Of a stretch of 64,000 nucleotides of DNA, positions 24,224 to 37,400 are shown one piece after another. This DNA is from Blastomussa wellsi. Lineage: Eukaryota; Cnidaria; Anthozoa; Scleractinia; Plerogyridae. The stretch is taken from the NCBI GenBank assembly GCA_947652115.1, contig OX393564.1:1137286-1201285 (forward strand), given 5' to 3'. The translations under genes and the position numbers were made by a program. Below the pieces are notes generated by a model. It saw only the letters and a program-made list of their open reading frames with translations, did not search any database and was not told the origin of the DNA. Position 1 is the stretch's first letter. Every line of letters starts with the position of its first letter.

Positions 24224-27200
24224 ATGAGGCCAATCAAAAGACAGATTCTCGCTTTCATGGTGATTGTTGCTTTCATTAGCGGTCTTCGGGCTAAAGGTAA
24301 GGGTCTGTCGGAAGGTAACACTGGCGAATGAGAATTTCGATATGTTTGCCCTCGATCCGTTTTCTAACATCAAAGCAACCTTTATTGATAGACGATAGTA
24401 TTTAAAGCTACAGATTTATTTGCTGATTGAATTCGGGATTTGAACCCGGGACACATTGGTGATAGCTCTCAAGCCGTAATCAATCACAGATATTAAGTAT
24501 TCGATTCCTTATTCATTAAAGAGAAGAAGGAACTGACGTTATAGTCAAATTAAAAGAGCAAACCTTCAATTTTTCGTCGGGTTTTGTGGCGTTCGTTTGC
24601 CATTTCGACGCAGTAAACAGATAGGTGACAACAAGAATGTGACAGACTCATGGCATATCAAAGGTTGAATACGGTAATCCCATTCAACTGTACAGATTAC
24701 TACCCTATTCCGTGAATACTAAGTACTGGAAACAAAACTAACTGCGTTGTACAATAGATCCAAGAAAACTCTGAACAATCGGAGACAGCGATTTTCCTTC
24801 TTTATTTAAAAATAATGGTATCGTAGCACAGCTATCTTATTTGTCACATCTGCATGATTGTTACTAGAATGTTCCACAAATGCGGACTGTAATTCTGATG
24901 AAAACTCTGCCACGTGTGTTAAAGGCAAATGCAAGTGCAAAGATGAGCTGATAAGGGAAGGGAAAAAATGTAAAGCTGGTAAGAGCCGTGTGTGTACTGT
25001 TGTGGTAGATGACTTGACTTTGACAATATTAATGTGATAAATAGACAAATAGGCAAATATTTTACTTTGAAGAGCGGGGAGTGGTTGCCCAATTCTCCCG
25101 AGCCAGAGGCTCCTATACGGATGGCAAGGCTATCGAAGGGGCGCTAAGACCACACCACAACAACGTGCCCTGATAACGAAATTTGTGCATGGTCAATTAC
25201 AGCACATACGCTTTCAAACTGACGTAAATTTTTTAATTGTACGTTTATGTGACTTTCAGGGAGGTTTTCCGAAATTTCTGACAAGCTAGCTAACCACGTT
25301 AGCAGTGATCTGGGTATTTGCTTTTTTCCCCTTACGTTTTCTTTCTCGTTGCTTGGTTGTGCATTTGTACACAGAACACAAATTTAAATGAACCTTTTAG
25401 CATCTTCAGCTTCCCGTTCCTTGTTATTTAGCGCCCGCACAAATCTGCAGAGCGGACTTCGACTGTCACGCTAAGGCCAAGTGCCAAAAAGGTAAATGTA
25501 TCTGTCAAGGATGGTACATTGGAAATGGACGTTACTGCAGAGGTTAGTCTCATTTTATTACTTTAACTGCACTTAAAGAATTAACATAATGCTGCTAAGA
25601 ATACAGTGTATAGACCCTTTTCATAAATGGCTGCCAATTTAAAATTCTTTTGTATGCATTCAAATTAGCCTCACTAAACTCGTTTAGCAGTAAAATTCTT
25701 TTGGATTATCAACTCAAAATCGAGGTAAGTCAGGCCAATTTTAATACTTACAAAAGAATTTATAATTGGCAGCCATTTATGAAAAGGGTCTATTATGATA
25801 CGAAACAGACGTCGGACGTTAGCACGAAAATCCTGAACACTCTTGTCGGCTGCCGAGGGTTTCTTCTGAGGGTTCCGACTTCTTCCCGAAATTACCTAAG
25901 TTAACCCAAAGCCTTTCCCACGACAGATCTCAGCTTATGCAAACAGTTATCTTCAAAATATACTTAATAGTTAGTGAGAGAGGCTACTCAATCGGAAAAC
26001 AAAATGCAAAACAACAGCAAGACAAGGAGAACCTATAAATATAAAGAAACTATATTTCTCTCTTGTAGCATCACGCCCCTGTCCTCAGTCTAATCAATGT
26101 GGCAGTCATGGTGTATGTCTTCTGGATCCCTTGCTTCTTAAAACTCCTCACTGCAGATGTGAGGAAGGCTATAAAACCAACCATAACGGTGGAAAGTGTG
26201 CCGGTAGGTTATCTGGGACATTAAAATTAATTTCACGTCAGTCGCCCAGTGTTATGCGACCGTGTTCTTCCAGATGACAAATCCATGCACGAACACTCAC
26301 TCAAATTCATGCACGAACACTCAGGTGATACACGACAAAATAGCCAGAATAATCTTCAGATCACAGAATAGAGTTCAATAGAGATTGAAACGTCAGTGCA
26401 TAATAATGCTCATTAAAATAAAATAAGTCACAATGATAGTATTGAGATTCCGTATGCGAGCTAGAGCTAAATTGACTCCCGTAATAAACATTTCGGGTTA
26501 TTGTCATTCGTGTTGTTCTCGGTATTATTTAGCGTATCTATTGTAGGTAAATTTTTTCAGCTTAAATCAGTTTCAAACCTCAATCAATCTACTTCAACCT
26601 GATAATAACACGTTTACAATGACAATATAATTTAAATTCAGCATTAAACAGGAATCCAGTAAACTGTTATGTTCAGGAGATTATTCTTGGAGTGGAGACA
26701 CGTCTAACCTGAAAATAGAATTAGCTGACAACATAACTACTCTAGTTCGCGTTTCGTGTAATAACTTGCCTTTCGTAAATCTGTACTAAACTTCTTGTTG
26801 ATGTAATGTACAATGTTAGAGTGTTCATCCAATAAAGACTGCAACACAGATTATTCAACCTGCATAGACGGCGAGTGCAAATGCAAGGACGAGCTCATCA
26901 AGAAAGGAAAGACTTGTAGACATCGTGAGTAATAACTATCGTTATCAGTGCTTTTATATTACGTTCTTTGCTTTCTGTGATCCAGATGAAGAGAACGCTC
27001 ATGCCTGCTTATAAAATGATTGACGTTAGGTACACTTAAAATGTTGTTCTTATATCTTATTTCCTTAATTAGCACGCTTACATTTGTGCGATAGCGAATG
27101 GAAAAATGATTGCCACAAAAACGCCAAATGTGTTATGAAAAGGTGTTATTGCCAAGGACGTACCACTGGAAACGGACTCTTCTGTAGAAGTAAGTGTGTT

Positions 27201-28464
27201 TTCTTTAATTTCTACAACATAGTTTTCAAAAATTTGATCAAAGTTATCTTTTATACAAATCGAATCGCCAGGAGCCAGCTGTTTGTTCACTATCCGACAA
27301 TTAATTGGGTATTATTCTATTCTTTAAAGAACTATTGTTTGTTGTTTTGGTGTGCTTATGAAAAGTAACACATTCAAGTTAAAAGTAAGCCGCGTAGTTG
27401 CCAATTATTATTATTAATTATTCAAGCGTTACGTGTATTCTTCTAATTACCAATCAGAATCAGGACAGTGTTGCACTTTTAATCCTATGCGTTTTCTTGA
27501 ATGTAAAAGAACGTAAATGATTTGATTACAGATTCCCTGCCATGTCCAAAGGGTCATCAATGCAGTAAACACTCAACTTGTGTTGTGGATCCATTGTTTC
27601 CCGAAACACCTGACTGCAAATGTGATCAAGGATATAAGAAGACCTCAGCTGGATCTTGTGTTGGTAATTGCTTTATAAACTTCGGATTGATAACTGAAAG
27701 TATATATCTATATCTATCAGTGTAGTGAGGATGTTTGAAACATAAATTAATCAACCGTTAAAATTTAGACTAAGCGAAGGTTGGCTGTGGCATTAGCAGA
27801 CGACAGCCCAATAGCTCATTCTGCTCTAGAAAGCAAAGGGCCTTCGTACTTAGGGTTTTTTATGCCCGAGGTGTGCCCGAGGTGTAAATGAAAGATAAAG
27901 TCATGATTACTCTTTCAGAAATGAGCAATTGTGAAAAGAAAGGACTAGATTGTCCTGGCGGCGCCAAATGTGGAATAGTATCCGGTGGAACTATGGGATG
28001 TGTTTGCGAAAAAGGTTACAAGACGATCTTCAAAGACGATAAACTGATTTGCGAAGGTGAAAAATACTGCTTCTAAGTTTGTAAGAATAAATGTACAGAA
28101 AAAAGGTTACATCAATTAGTAATCGGCAGCTCCACCCACTCCACCCATCGCTTTAACATTAACAAGTCATCTATTAATTGGCAGCTCTATCTACTCCACC
28201 CATCGCTTTAACATTAACAAGTCATCTATTAATTGGCAGCTCTATCTACTCCACTCCCCGCTTTCCAGAAATGCCAACCAGAGGATTTTTTTCTTTTTCG
28301 CCAGATATCGATGAATGCGCAACAGGCAAGGCCAGGTGCTCTTGGGATCGCTGTACAAACACTGTTGGCTCATACACTTGTATTCCGTGTCCGCACGGAT
28401 TCACTGATAGTGCGGACGGACGGTGCATTGGTAAGCTAGTTTAAAAATAGAGGGGGTAAGTTTT

Positions 28465-28495
<31 letters not shown>

Positions 28496-29433
28496 GTATA
28501 ACAATATAATTTTGTTTTATCAACTGGGTTGATAATGTCAATTGGCCACCGTAAAGAGATTCAAGAGCTGCCGACGTTTCGAGCGTTAGCCCTTCGTCGG
28601 AGCTAACGCTCGAAACGTCAGCTCTTGAATCTCTTTACGGTGGCCAATTCACATTATCAACCAAGTTGATAAAAGAAAATTATATAGTTTAAAAATAACA
28701 TATCTCGTAGACGAACTGAAACTTTGAAATATTAATTAAGTTGACCAAATGGACTCGCACGGAGCTTATTCAGCTATTTCAATGCTACCGTACAACAAGG
28801 CTCGCATTGACTAACTACAGACTAACTACGTCTAACTACAGACTAAGTAGGATTTGAACTTTTTTATTTATGATATAGGAACATTTACAGGGGGATGTAA
28901 ATGCAAAGAACACGAGCAGTGTCGACGTGGAAAGTGTAAATGCAAGGAAGGATACAAAAAAAGCAGACAAGGGGAGTGTGTCGGAGGTAAGATTCCAAGC
29001 TGTAGCTTATCCCAATTTGGCATCATGAAGCGACAAGGAATATTTCTATTTTAGGGTGGAACTGTGAGAGAAAAGTGTCTTGGCCACGAAACAACGCAGT
29101 GCACGGGTTGGAACCCAGGCTGCCTGATCCGGAATTCAGTGCTTTGAACACTTACCACGCCACCGCGCCTCCAAGTCCGAAAAAGTGACGCAATCTATTT
29201 AGAGTTGAACAAAAGTCGAACTAATGTTTTTCCGAGTAGCTAGCTGATGAAGAAAGAGGAAACAAAACATGGTCTCAATTTTGTTTCTTTTTTTAACTCT
29301 TTTAGGCGAGCGCAGTGATGAGCTTGAAGTGGAATCCAGTTCTGGGAATTCTTCTCATTTTGGTTGTTGCCCGAGCGTTCTTGTCGCCCTTGGATTTCTT
29401 GTGCGTCTAGCCCGCTCAATACAAGACGAGTAG
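24224..29433 (+). CDS. Gene C: short 9-EGF paralogue, 11 exons
   Basis: Predicted 423 residues. Exons: signal 24224-24296; f 24868-24978; d 25432-25542; e 26069-26203; f 26820-26924; d 27073-27189; e 27532-27663; g 27919-28056; h 28305-28430; i 28891-28986 (an in-frame alternative acceptor gives 28879); tail 29306-29433 (stop TAG 29431-29433). All introns are phase 1. The signal exon MRPIKRQI plus a hydrophobic run ending SGLRA matches the other members. Compared with B, D and E the a, b, c and first d-e exons are absent, and so is h'; no such reading frames appear in intron 1. The tail differs from A and B: an acidic SDELEVESSSGNSS stretch, two Cys, a short hydrophobic segment VLVALGFLV and then charged residues, so a GPI signal is less convincing here. 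Function unknown; probably extracellular. Confidence 0.8.
25613..25792. repeat. TA-flanked MITE, 180 bp with about 42 bp terminal inverted repeats
   Basis: Starts GACCCTTTTCATAAATGGCT and ends AGCCATTTATGAAAAGGGTC, with TA on both sides (25611-25612, 25793-25794). Tc1/mariner-like non-autonomous element in an intron of gene C. Confidence 0.75.
28113..28255. repeat. 55 bp tandem repeat, about 2.5 copies
   Basis: CATCGCTTTAACATTAACAA starts at 28146 and again at 28201; the units also share GGCAGCTCTATCTACTCCAC. It lies just upstream of the h exon of gene C. Confidence 0.85.
28449..28690. repeat. Head-to-head pair of GAAACGTC repeats
   Basis: The left half (28449-28600) is the element on the - strand, beginning with the complement of its 3' end (AGAGGGGGTAAGTTT). 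The right half (about 28600-28690) is the + strand, meeting at GTCGGAGCTAACGCTC. The two halves form a long imperfect palindrome. Intron of gene C. Confidence 0.7.
28993..29172 (-). mobile_element. tRNA-derived SINE, shortened
   Basis: On the - strand the head is GGAGGCGCGGTGGCGTGGTA with B-box-like GGGTTCCAACCC. The body shares AGCTTATCCC and GACAAGGAATATTTCTA blocks with the copy at 42525. It starts 7 bp after the i exon of gene C. Confidence 0.55.
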
Positions 29434-30819
29434 TCTCGCCTTTTCCATTGACGCTGCGAGAATCTTAGTCTTTATATCTAAGGGCTTATTTTCTCTATTG
29501 GGCGATTGCATTTTAGAACCTTCTAGTGCAGCAGGGCTTTAAAATTATCTTTGTTAAAAATTACTTTTATGCTCTCATGACCTGCTCTCAGGTCATAATT
29601 ATTACAGATCATAATTATTACAATTTCGGAACTGTAGCTGCACACTGGTGCTGCCATATAATTCACAAGAGTCACGTGACCTACTGTTTCCATTCCGTGG
29701 AGATTCTTGCACGCCACTCATGTTTTCTGACATATTTCCATAAGACATTTTCATCGCTAAAGACCTGATGTCTTGTCACTTTTATAATTTTGTTAGTCAG
29801 ACATGCATGGTTAGACAATAAATGCACTCAACTTTGGTTGTCTCTTTCTCTACGTTTATCGTGTTTACAGAATAGAGACTTAAGGTGGCTCCAAACTATG
29901 TTGACCGTTCAATAAAAGGAACGTTAAATTACAAACTCAGTGTTTATCTTCAAACTTATTAATCGAAAGCTTTACCTCTTTACCTCTTTACGAAAGATCA
30001 TTTTGATAGCAGTCTCGTTTCACTCGCAAACTTGTTCTGCCTGTTTTTTATTTGGTTTAGAATGCTTCCAGGATACAATACAATTTTACAGCAAGACCTG
30101 TTTATTTTTAATACAAAAGTTGCCGATGTAGCTATAATCGGACAGAACGAAACTTGAATCAAAACTGAGTACGAAAAGGAACTTGAATATTCACTAAAAT
30201 CTAAGAGTCGTACTTGTTTCAAGAACCTCTTAATAGAATTGATTATATCCAACTACTGACTGGTACATCGATCGACACTATTTTACAGTTTTTTTGTGCA
30301 CATCCCTTTGTCGTTTTTCGTCCTTTTGTGTGTGTGTGCGTGTGTCCGTGAACGGATTTCGTGTCCCATCTTCTATGTTAACGTTCAGTAACTTATTGCA
30401 TTTTCTTTCCGCTTGACCCAGCCACTTAGCTCGATTAACCTTTTATTTGTAATGTTAAATGTTTCTGGGCACAAATAAAGATTGTTGTTATTGTTGTAAT
30501 GAAGGCTTTACAATAGAAAAGCGCGCGGAAAGTCTAAGAATGAAAATCATTGGACCCAGCAAGACTCTTAAAGCATAAGTGCGTTCTTAGAGAATAACTG
30601 AGCGAATACAGGCGAAGTTTTCTTTTCAAAAGTATTTCAGGGCTTTCGCACTTGAAGAACATTTTCAAAATTAAAAGGTTTGCCATTTCGATTTGATTGC
30701 CGGGGTCATGACGTCAATCGCGCGCCTCGCTGTTGGCATTATGACGTAAATACTTGAATTTCAGAATCCGTTAGAGGCAATGATGACCGAAATTCGCGGG
30801 GTAAATCGTTTTTTCTAGA
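29434..30819. other. C-D intergenic region
   Basis: Holds the gene C 3' UTR and poly(A) signal (29817), a short (TG)n run at about 30328-30346, and AT-rich sequence. The last 200 bp before gene D presumably include its promoter. No exon recognised. Confidence 0.55.
29817..29822 (+). terminator. Gene C poly(A) signal
   Basis: AATAAA followed by TGCACTCAACTTTGG, a diverged copy of the A and B 3'-end block, about 385 bp after the stop. Confidence 0.6.
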
Positions 30820-33800
30820 ATGGGACTGATGAAAACGCAGATTTTTACTTTTCTGGTGATTGGTTTCTTCGTTTGCGGCCCGTACGCTCGAGTGGATTTT
30901 CGTAAGTTTTGTAAATTTTTATATTTTTGACGTTTAATCGTGTACATATTAAATTATTGGCAATGCAACCGCTTTTATAACAAAGGGGGAGTTTTCTTTG
31001 GAAAAGTTCCCTCCCAGATAGAAACGAACCTTAGGCAAACGAATCATTTTTAGGCTAAACATCGTCTTTATATTCTCTCCAAGAGCTGAGTTTGAAAGCG
31101 ATAGATGAAACGAATTCAGCACGGTAATTGTGAGATTCGTACTTAAAATATAAAGCCATTTTCGTTCTCACCGTTTCTGCATCGTGCACTGCTTAGGCTC
31201 GCTAATTACTAAGTAGATGACCAACGAGGCATATAGAACCGAATTGACTATAACTATCGTACATTCAAAATGAGGAGTGTAAGAATTGTTCCTTTCTAGT
31301 TTTTATTAATAATACATTGATATAGACCCTGGGTCATCATTATATATGTACCTGCGGTCATCGAGATAAGAATAATCACAACCTTAACAGAAAGGTACCC
31401 AAACTTTTCCTTTTTCTATGTTTCAGCTGACGCAGGAAAATGCGAATCTGACACAGACTGTTTAAAAGGGCAAGCCAAGTGCATCCGAAGGGAGTGTCAT
31501 TGCACTCATAAATTTGGGTTTGGGGACGGAAAAAACAAATGTGAAAGTAAGTACCGAAGAACGACTGTCTCAAAAACGTAACAGTCGTAACATATTGATC
31601 ACTAGCCAGCGTGACAGGTGATTCGAAAGTGAACGTACAAGGGAAGCGGGAAGAACGCGAAGAGCCGGAATCGTAGAGGGAAATAAGGTGACTGCAAGCC
31701 CCGCCACCTTTTAGCAGGCTTCGAAGGCTCCAGATTCAATCAATTAAACTACACATTACACTTATTAAATTCACCTCTCCTCGATGTAAAATCTGAAGTT
31801 TTGAGAGATAAGTGCAATATTCTAAATGATATGATGTGCCTCATTAAAATTTTAGGTGCCATGTAAGCCATTTTAGCTTTGACCACTCTCTCTGGATCAA
31901 ATGTTTGTAATATTCATATTCCTCAACAGAATGGAAACAGTGTCTCATCGTTACAATAAGAAGAGGATATGATCCCTGTACAGCGAAAAAGCTCAAGCCA
32001 ACTCTGAACTCGCACTGTTTGCAGAGACGTGATGGCAAAGTAGCTTGCAAGTGCGACGATGGATACTTTGGAAAATACATGAGACCTCAATGCATGAAAG
32101 CAGGTAAATAGATCAACAACCTGGAGGGAGGGGTACTCAATTGTTTATACGCTGAAGTTGCGCGCCAAAGTCCAAACCCTTGTCCTCTCATTCTCCGATT
32201 TCAGTTGATCATGACAGAAAATGTTATTCCTTTCATAGGCTTTCGATAGGGAAATAGCTTCTTCGGCCTTGTTAAGCCTCATCAGCATGGAATAGCCAGA
32301 CGTAAGAGTCTCATATGAAATCATCGACCCTTCTGTTTACTGCCTAGGCGGGTATAAGACACCCCTTTGAGCACCAACTCCACACAACCCATGCCGTGGG
32401 AGACCCTTACGTCTGGCTATGCCATTGCTGATGCCGAAATAGCTCTCCATGGTCGCCACTACCCAGGCAATATGCTGATTGCGTATGCGTGAGGTACTGG
32501 CCAGATCATGGGTTGGTGTTCAAGTGTGTAACTTACTTTTATTGTTTTTTTTTTCAGAGAATTATGCATACTGGATTTTTTTACATTCCCATTAATTTTA
32601 TGCTTTAGATTATTAGATTCATATGCTAATTTTATATTTTGTTTGAACTTGAAAATTGACCTCGGAAAGGTCGAAACGTCTGCATTTGTTTTCTTCGCTG
32701 ATTGTTATTACTAAATCTTTAAGAAAAAACGCAATGCTGAAAATAGCTTGAAAATGTTCGGTATATAAAATGCAGGTACCAGGTACCGGTGACCAGAAAC
32801 CTATGACCTGCATTTCGTAGCTATCACGCAGGCGTTATTAGGGGATTGTACTATTTGATGATAACAATGTAATGACCATAATATACTTATATTTAGCAGC
32901 GAACCTACTTTTTTTAACAGTTATGCCGTTAGGAATACATCCTTGTTTGTCGGACAAAAACTGCCCTATATATTCCTATTGTGGAAAATTTGATAGATGT
33001 CGTTGTCGTGACGAGCTGACGGGCAATGGCGAAAGTTGCAGACCATGTAAGAACTTATTCCAAGTCAATTTGTATTAGTTGAAATATCATAATGCATATA
33101 AGTTAAGAGGAATTTTAAACAGGCAACATCGGCGGGGACTTTATCAGTCTCGTTCCCAGAGATCCCGTTTATCTTTTAATATCCAGCTGAACGTGATGCA
33201 GACCAATTTAAATGCATCGCGATTTCTGGGGACGTGATTGGAACTTTATCATATTTTTTTCCAAACTATGAGTTAACTAAAACGTACTAGCTGAAAAGGT
33301 GACTTCCTTCGTTTTGGACTCCCCCATAAAATAATGATACGGTTATTTAATTGGACATGGTATATTATCTGATACAAATCCTTCGTTTGCGAATCGATTT
33401 TGCAAAAATCGCGTGTTGAATTTAGTTACCGGTTTCGATTTAATCAGTCAAGCCAAGCGGCAAAGTTTGGAAGGTTTTGTGTTAACTTCTTCAAACTAGT
33501 ATGTGTTTCAACAACGAGTAATTTTGATTCTGCTTTTTTTTCCTCTTAGCTGTAAAAAGATGCTCCAGTGACCGTCATTGCAAATCTCCTCAGGGAGTTT
33601 GCTTCGATGGGGTTTGTCACTGCAGTGGAATGTACGCTGGAAATGGCCAATACTGCAGAAGTAAGAATCATTTAATATTTCACAGATTGAGCATGAATGG
33701 ATAATTTTTTGTTAATCATTCTCATATTATTAACTAAAGCATTTCAATGCTTGGTTGTCTAATGCTTTGGAAAACTGACTTTGGACTTACCTCGGCAAGC

Positions 33801-34394
33801 AACGTATTTCAGAGAATAGTTGTACATGTTATGTATGAGTGACAGAGATCACTATAGATCCGACACCGTGGATTCATTCCTCTCTCTCGGATTATTGGGG
33901 TTTCGTCAACAGCTAGCTGCCTGGCACTTGTTTAGCCTGTGAGGGCAGACTATTTTTTCGGTTCTTCTCACAGGGTAGCACTTGTTTCCCCGACTTCTCA
34001 AAAATGTTGTTATTCATATATTTTGCAGAGGGAACTTCCTGTCCAAAGAATAACAAATGTGGTGATAACACCGAGTGCGTGGTTGATCCTTTTTTCCCTA
34101 ACTCTCCCGTTTGTAGATGTAAGAAAGGTTTTGCGAAAAACAGCGCTGGAAAGTGTATTGGTAAGTGATTTACGAGCACGATCGGACGAGAAAGTGGCCT
34201 GAAATTTTTGAGCCAAGGCTAAACTTATACATAGGATATTAATGTCGGTGAGAGATCGGAGAATTTCCGAATAATTTTTAATTTTTCCAGATATTTTCGG
34301 ACCTTATAACTTTTCGGCTACAGGCCCCAATTGTCCTCTATGTGATGTGAGAGCCCCCTGTGCTAATAGTAATGCAAAACGAAACTAATAACTC

Positions 34395-34445
<51 letters not shown>

Positions 34446-37400
34446 CAGCATTTTATCGTCATTTTATGCCCCTTCCTTCCTGATTGATTGATTGATTGAT
34501 TGATTGACAGCATTTTATCGTCATTTTATACAGAGTGCACGGACAATGGACAATGCAAGAAAGTGTACTCTATATGTGTTCAAGGAAAGTGTGCATGCAA
34601 GGAAGGTCTTATATTGGGTCCGAGATCATGCGATCCTGGTGAGCGAAAACCAACATAAGTCGAGACATCCACATGCAACTATTTACATTGTTGTTCTGTT
34701 TCTTTGTTGGCCAGTCAAGATAATATTACTACGATCGTATGATTCTAATGTTACGATCGTGCGATCATACGATCGTATGATTCTGATCGTATGATTCTCT
34801 GTAAAACTTTCACTCAGGGTAGCATGGTAGCATTGAACTTCGCGTGTCAAATCTGAGAGATGTCGTGCGTGTGATGAATACAACTAACATGATTCTCAGT
34901 GAGTTGGTCTCATAGAGATAATCGGGGCTTCATTAGTGATCTGTATATATTTTGTCCATGAAGTTTGATGGGCCGCGGACAGGTGCACAAATGAAATCAC
35001 GTTCTTCAAGTTTTTCTTCATACAGCTATTCGAATTCATTAATTCACCCCAGGAAATTAATTACTAATCACAAATTGTCTTTGAATAGCTTAATTTTCCG
35101 GAACGTCATAGATATTAAAACTTTACGGCTTTTTAGCTGTGTTTCTGTTTTGATGCGCTCAGCTTGGAACGTAGACTTGCCACAAGTCGACCTCATGAAT
35201 TTCAGGGCAGACGAAGGACTTTCCAGAAAGTCTACTTGGAACGTAATTGGCTATTAATATAATTGGTTGAAAGATAAACCCTTCTTGCTGACTTGTTACC
35301 GGTTATATTTTTTTAGAAAACGAGTTCAAACATTTGTTCGCGAACTCAATCTTTCAGGGCCTCTACATCCATGCAAAGCTGATAATGATTGCAATTCTAA
35401 GGCGAAATGTGAAGAAGGAAAATGTTTTTGTCAAGGAAGAACCGTCGGAAATGGGAAATACTGCAGAGGTATATCATTGTCTTTTTTATAAAATTAGTGT
35501 TCAATTTGTCGAAATTTCGTTGTAACTAAACCTTACTATCAGAGTTTTTATTGATCTAAATTAATTATAAAACTCAATGGAAATCAATTTCGGCTTCTTT
35601 CTAAATGTCGTCAAAAAGGTACATTATACAGCTTTTTGGAGGTTGGAATGCTAAACATATTCTCTGTGCAAAAAAAAAAAAGAAAACAGCCCAGACGGCA
35701 GAATGATTTGGAGTCGTCCGTGGGAGAAATGGAGCAGAACATTGAGAAGGGAAGTTAAGAAGAACGTTCTAAGGACCTGGGCTAAGGGGCATTGGCAGCA
35801 GAGGACACAAGAATCTGTAGGAGCTACAGCCCAATTCTCCACTAGATTGTTTCTGTGAGTTTTTCTAGACAGAAAAAACCGGCGCGCCCTCCAAACCTGA
35901 AAGAACAAGAGACAACAGATGACGTTTTATTCCAATAAGTATTGATAAAATTGACAACTTTTGAGAAGAAGTGAAGAAGTAAAGAAAGTCCATAGAAAAA
36001 GTTGGGTTACCTGTACTTTAACACCTTACGTACATTTCAGAATCGAGGAAATGTCCAGCGAAAAAGGATTGTGGTACTAATGGCACATGCATCAAAGACC
36101 CGCTAAGGCCTTATCACGTGTCTGTGTGCAGATGTGACAAGGGCTATATCAAAAATAAAGATGGCAAGTGTGTTGGTAAGTTATTTATTTTTTCAATTCT
36201 CGCTATATATTGTTCACAACTTGTCACAATGCCCATATATCGCTTTTGTTGCCTGTTTTTTGTTGTATATAACAGATGTCCTACGCTGTTATTCAATCCC
36301 TCGTCCCTACACAATAGATATAATGCGAAGCGATGATTCGTGTATGAAAGTTGCCAAATTTGGAATTACTCTCAAGAAGCAGCAAAGCGGTACACAAAGT
36401 TAACATCTAGCTGTTTCAAATGTAATTATTTGAAAATTTGAAATATAGAAAACGGAGATACAGTCAAACATCCATAATTCGGATACCAAAGGAAAAGAGT
36501 ATTGCCTGCATTGTACAGGTGTCCAGAGTGCAAGGGTAGGGTTCAAATGAATTTCGTTATCTTTGTTTGTGAGCTCCATGTCCATGTGTCCGTATTCCAC
36601 AAGATTCCCCAAGAAAAGATTCCACTTTGAAGTATTTTTTTAGCATTTATTCCGATTTGTTGCTGCTGTTTTGATTCTCAAAGATGCCACGCCTTCTCCG
36701 CACAAATGTGACTGGGACAGGCCATGACGTAGAAACGAAAATGGAAGAAGGCGAACGTGGGGAGGAGGGGGAGGGTAAGTCCTGGTCAATTCTCGCGTGT
36801 GTTTACACAGACACCACCGTGAAATTTCCCAGTTCTCGGCCCTGACACCAGCAATAACTGTAAATCTTTGCTGCTTTAGTCGCGTACAAATAAAACCCAT
36901 TTTTCGGTTCTAAAATTTAAACTGTAGGCAGCAGAAATTCCGATTTTTTTATCTCTTGATCATTTAAGTCGCCTTTAAAAAAAAAGAGAAAAAAACGCTA
37001 AAAGGGTTTTTACTTTATAGTCACTTACAGTACAATTCAGAGTGTTCCTTCAGGCTCTATTTATTCTACCTATATTCACACAGATTGCGTCAGCAATACG
37101 GACTGCAATACGAATTATTCTACATGTGAGAATGAAGTGTGCAAGTGCAAAGACGAGCTGATAAAAGAAGGCAAGACATGCAAACGTGGTGAGAATATAA
37201 TTACTGAGAATAAATATTCAGAATATCTAATGAAAATGAATATTTTTAAAATGCACAAAGGGAGTGACGAGAGAACAAAGCAGTGTAGAGATTATTATGA
37301 GGTCCGGGATTCACTTCCTGCCACAATACTTTAAGAAACAAATTTTAAGACATGGGTTACAAGAAGGCATCAAAAACGCTATTTTTTCCTAATTTATATG

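Noticed and set aside
34725..34800. Clustered ATCATACGATCGTATGATTC palindromes as possible protein-binding sites
   Set aside because: Short tandem/palindromic repeat in an intron without other support; more likely simple-sequence expansion.
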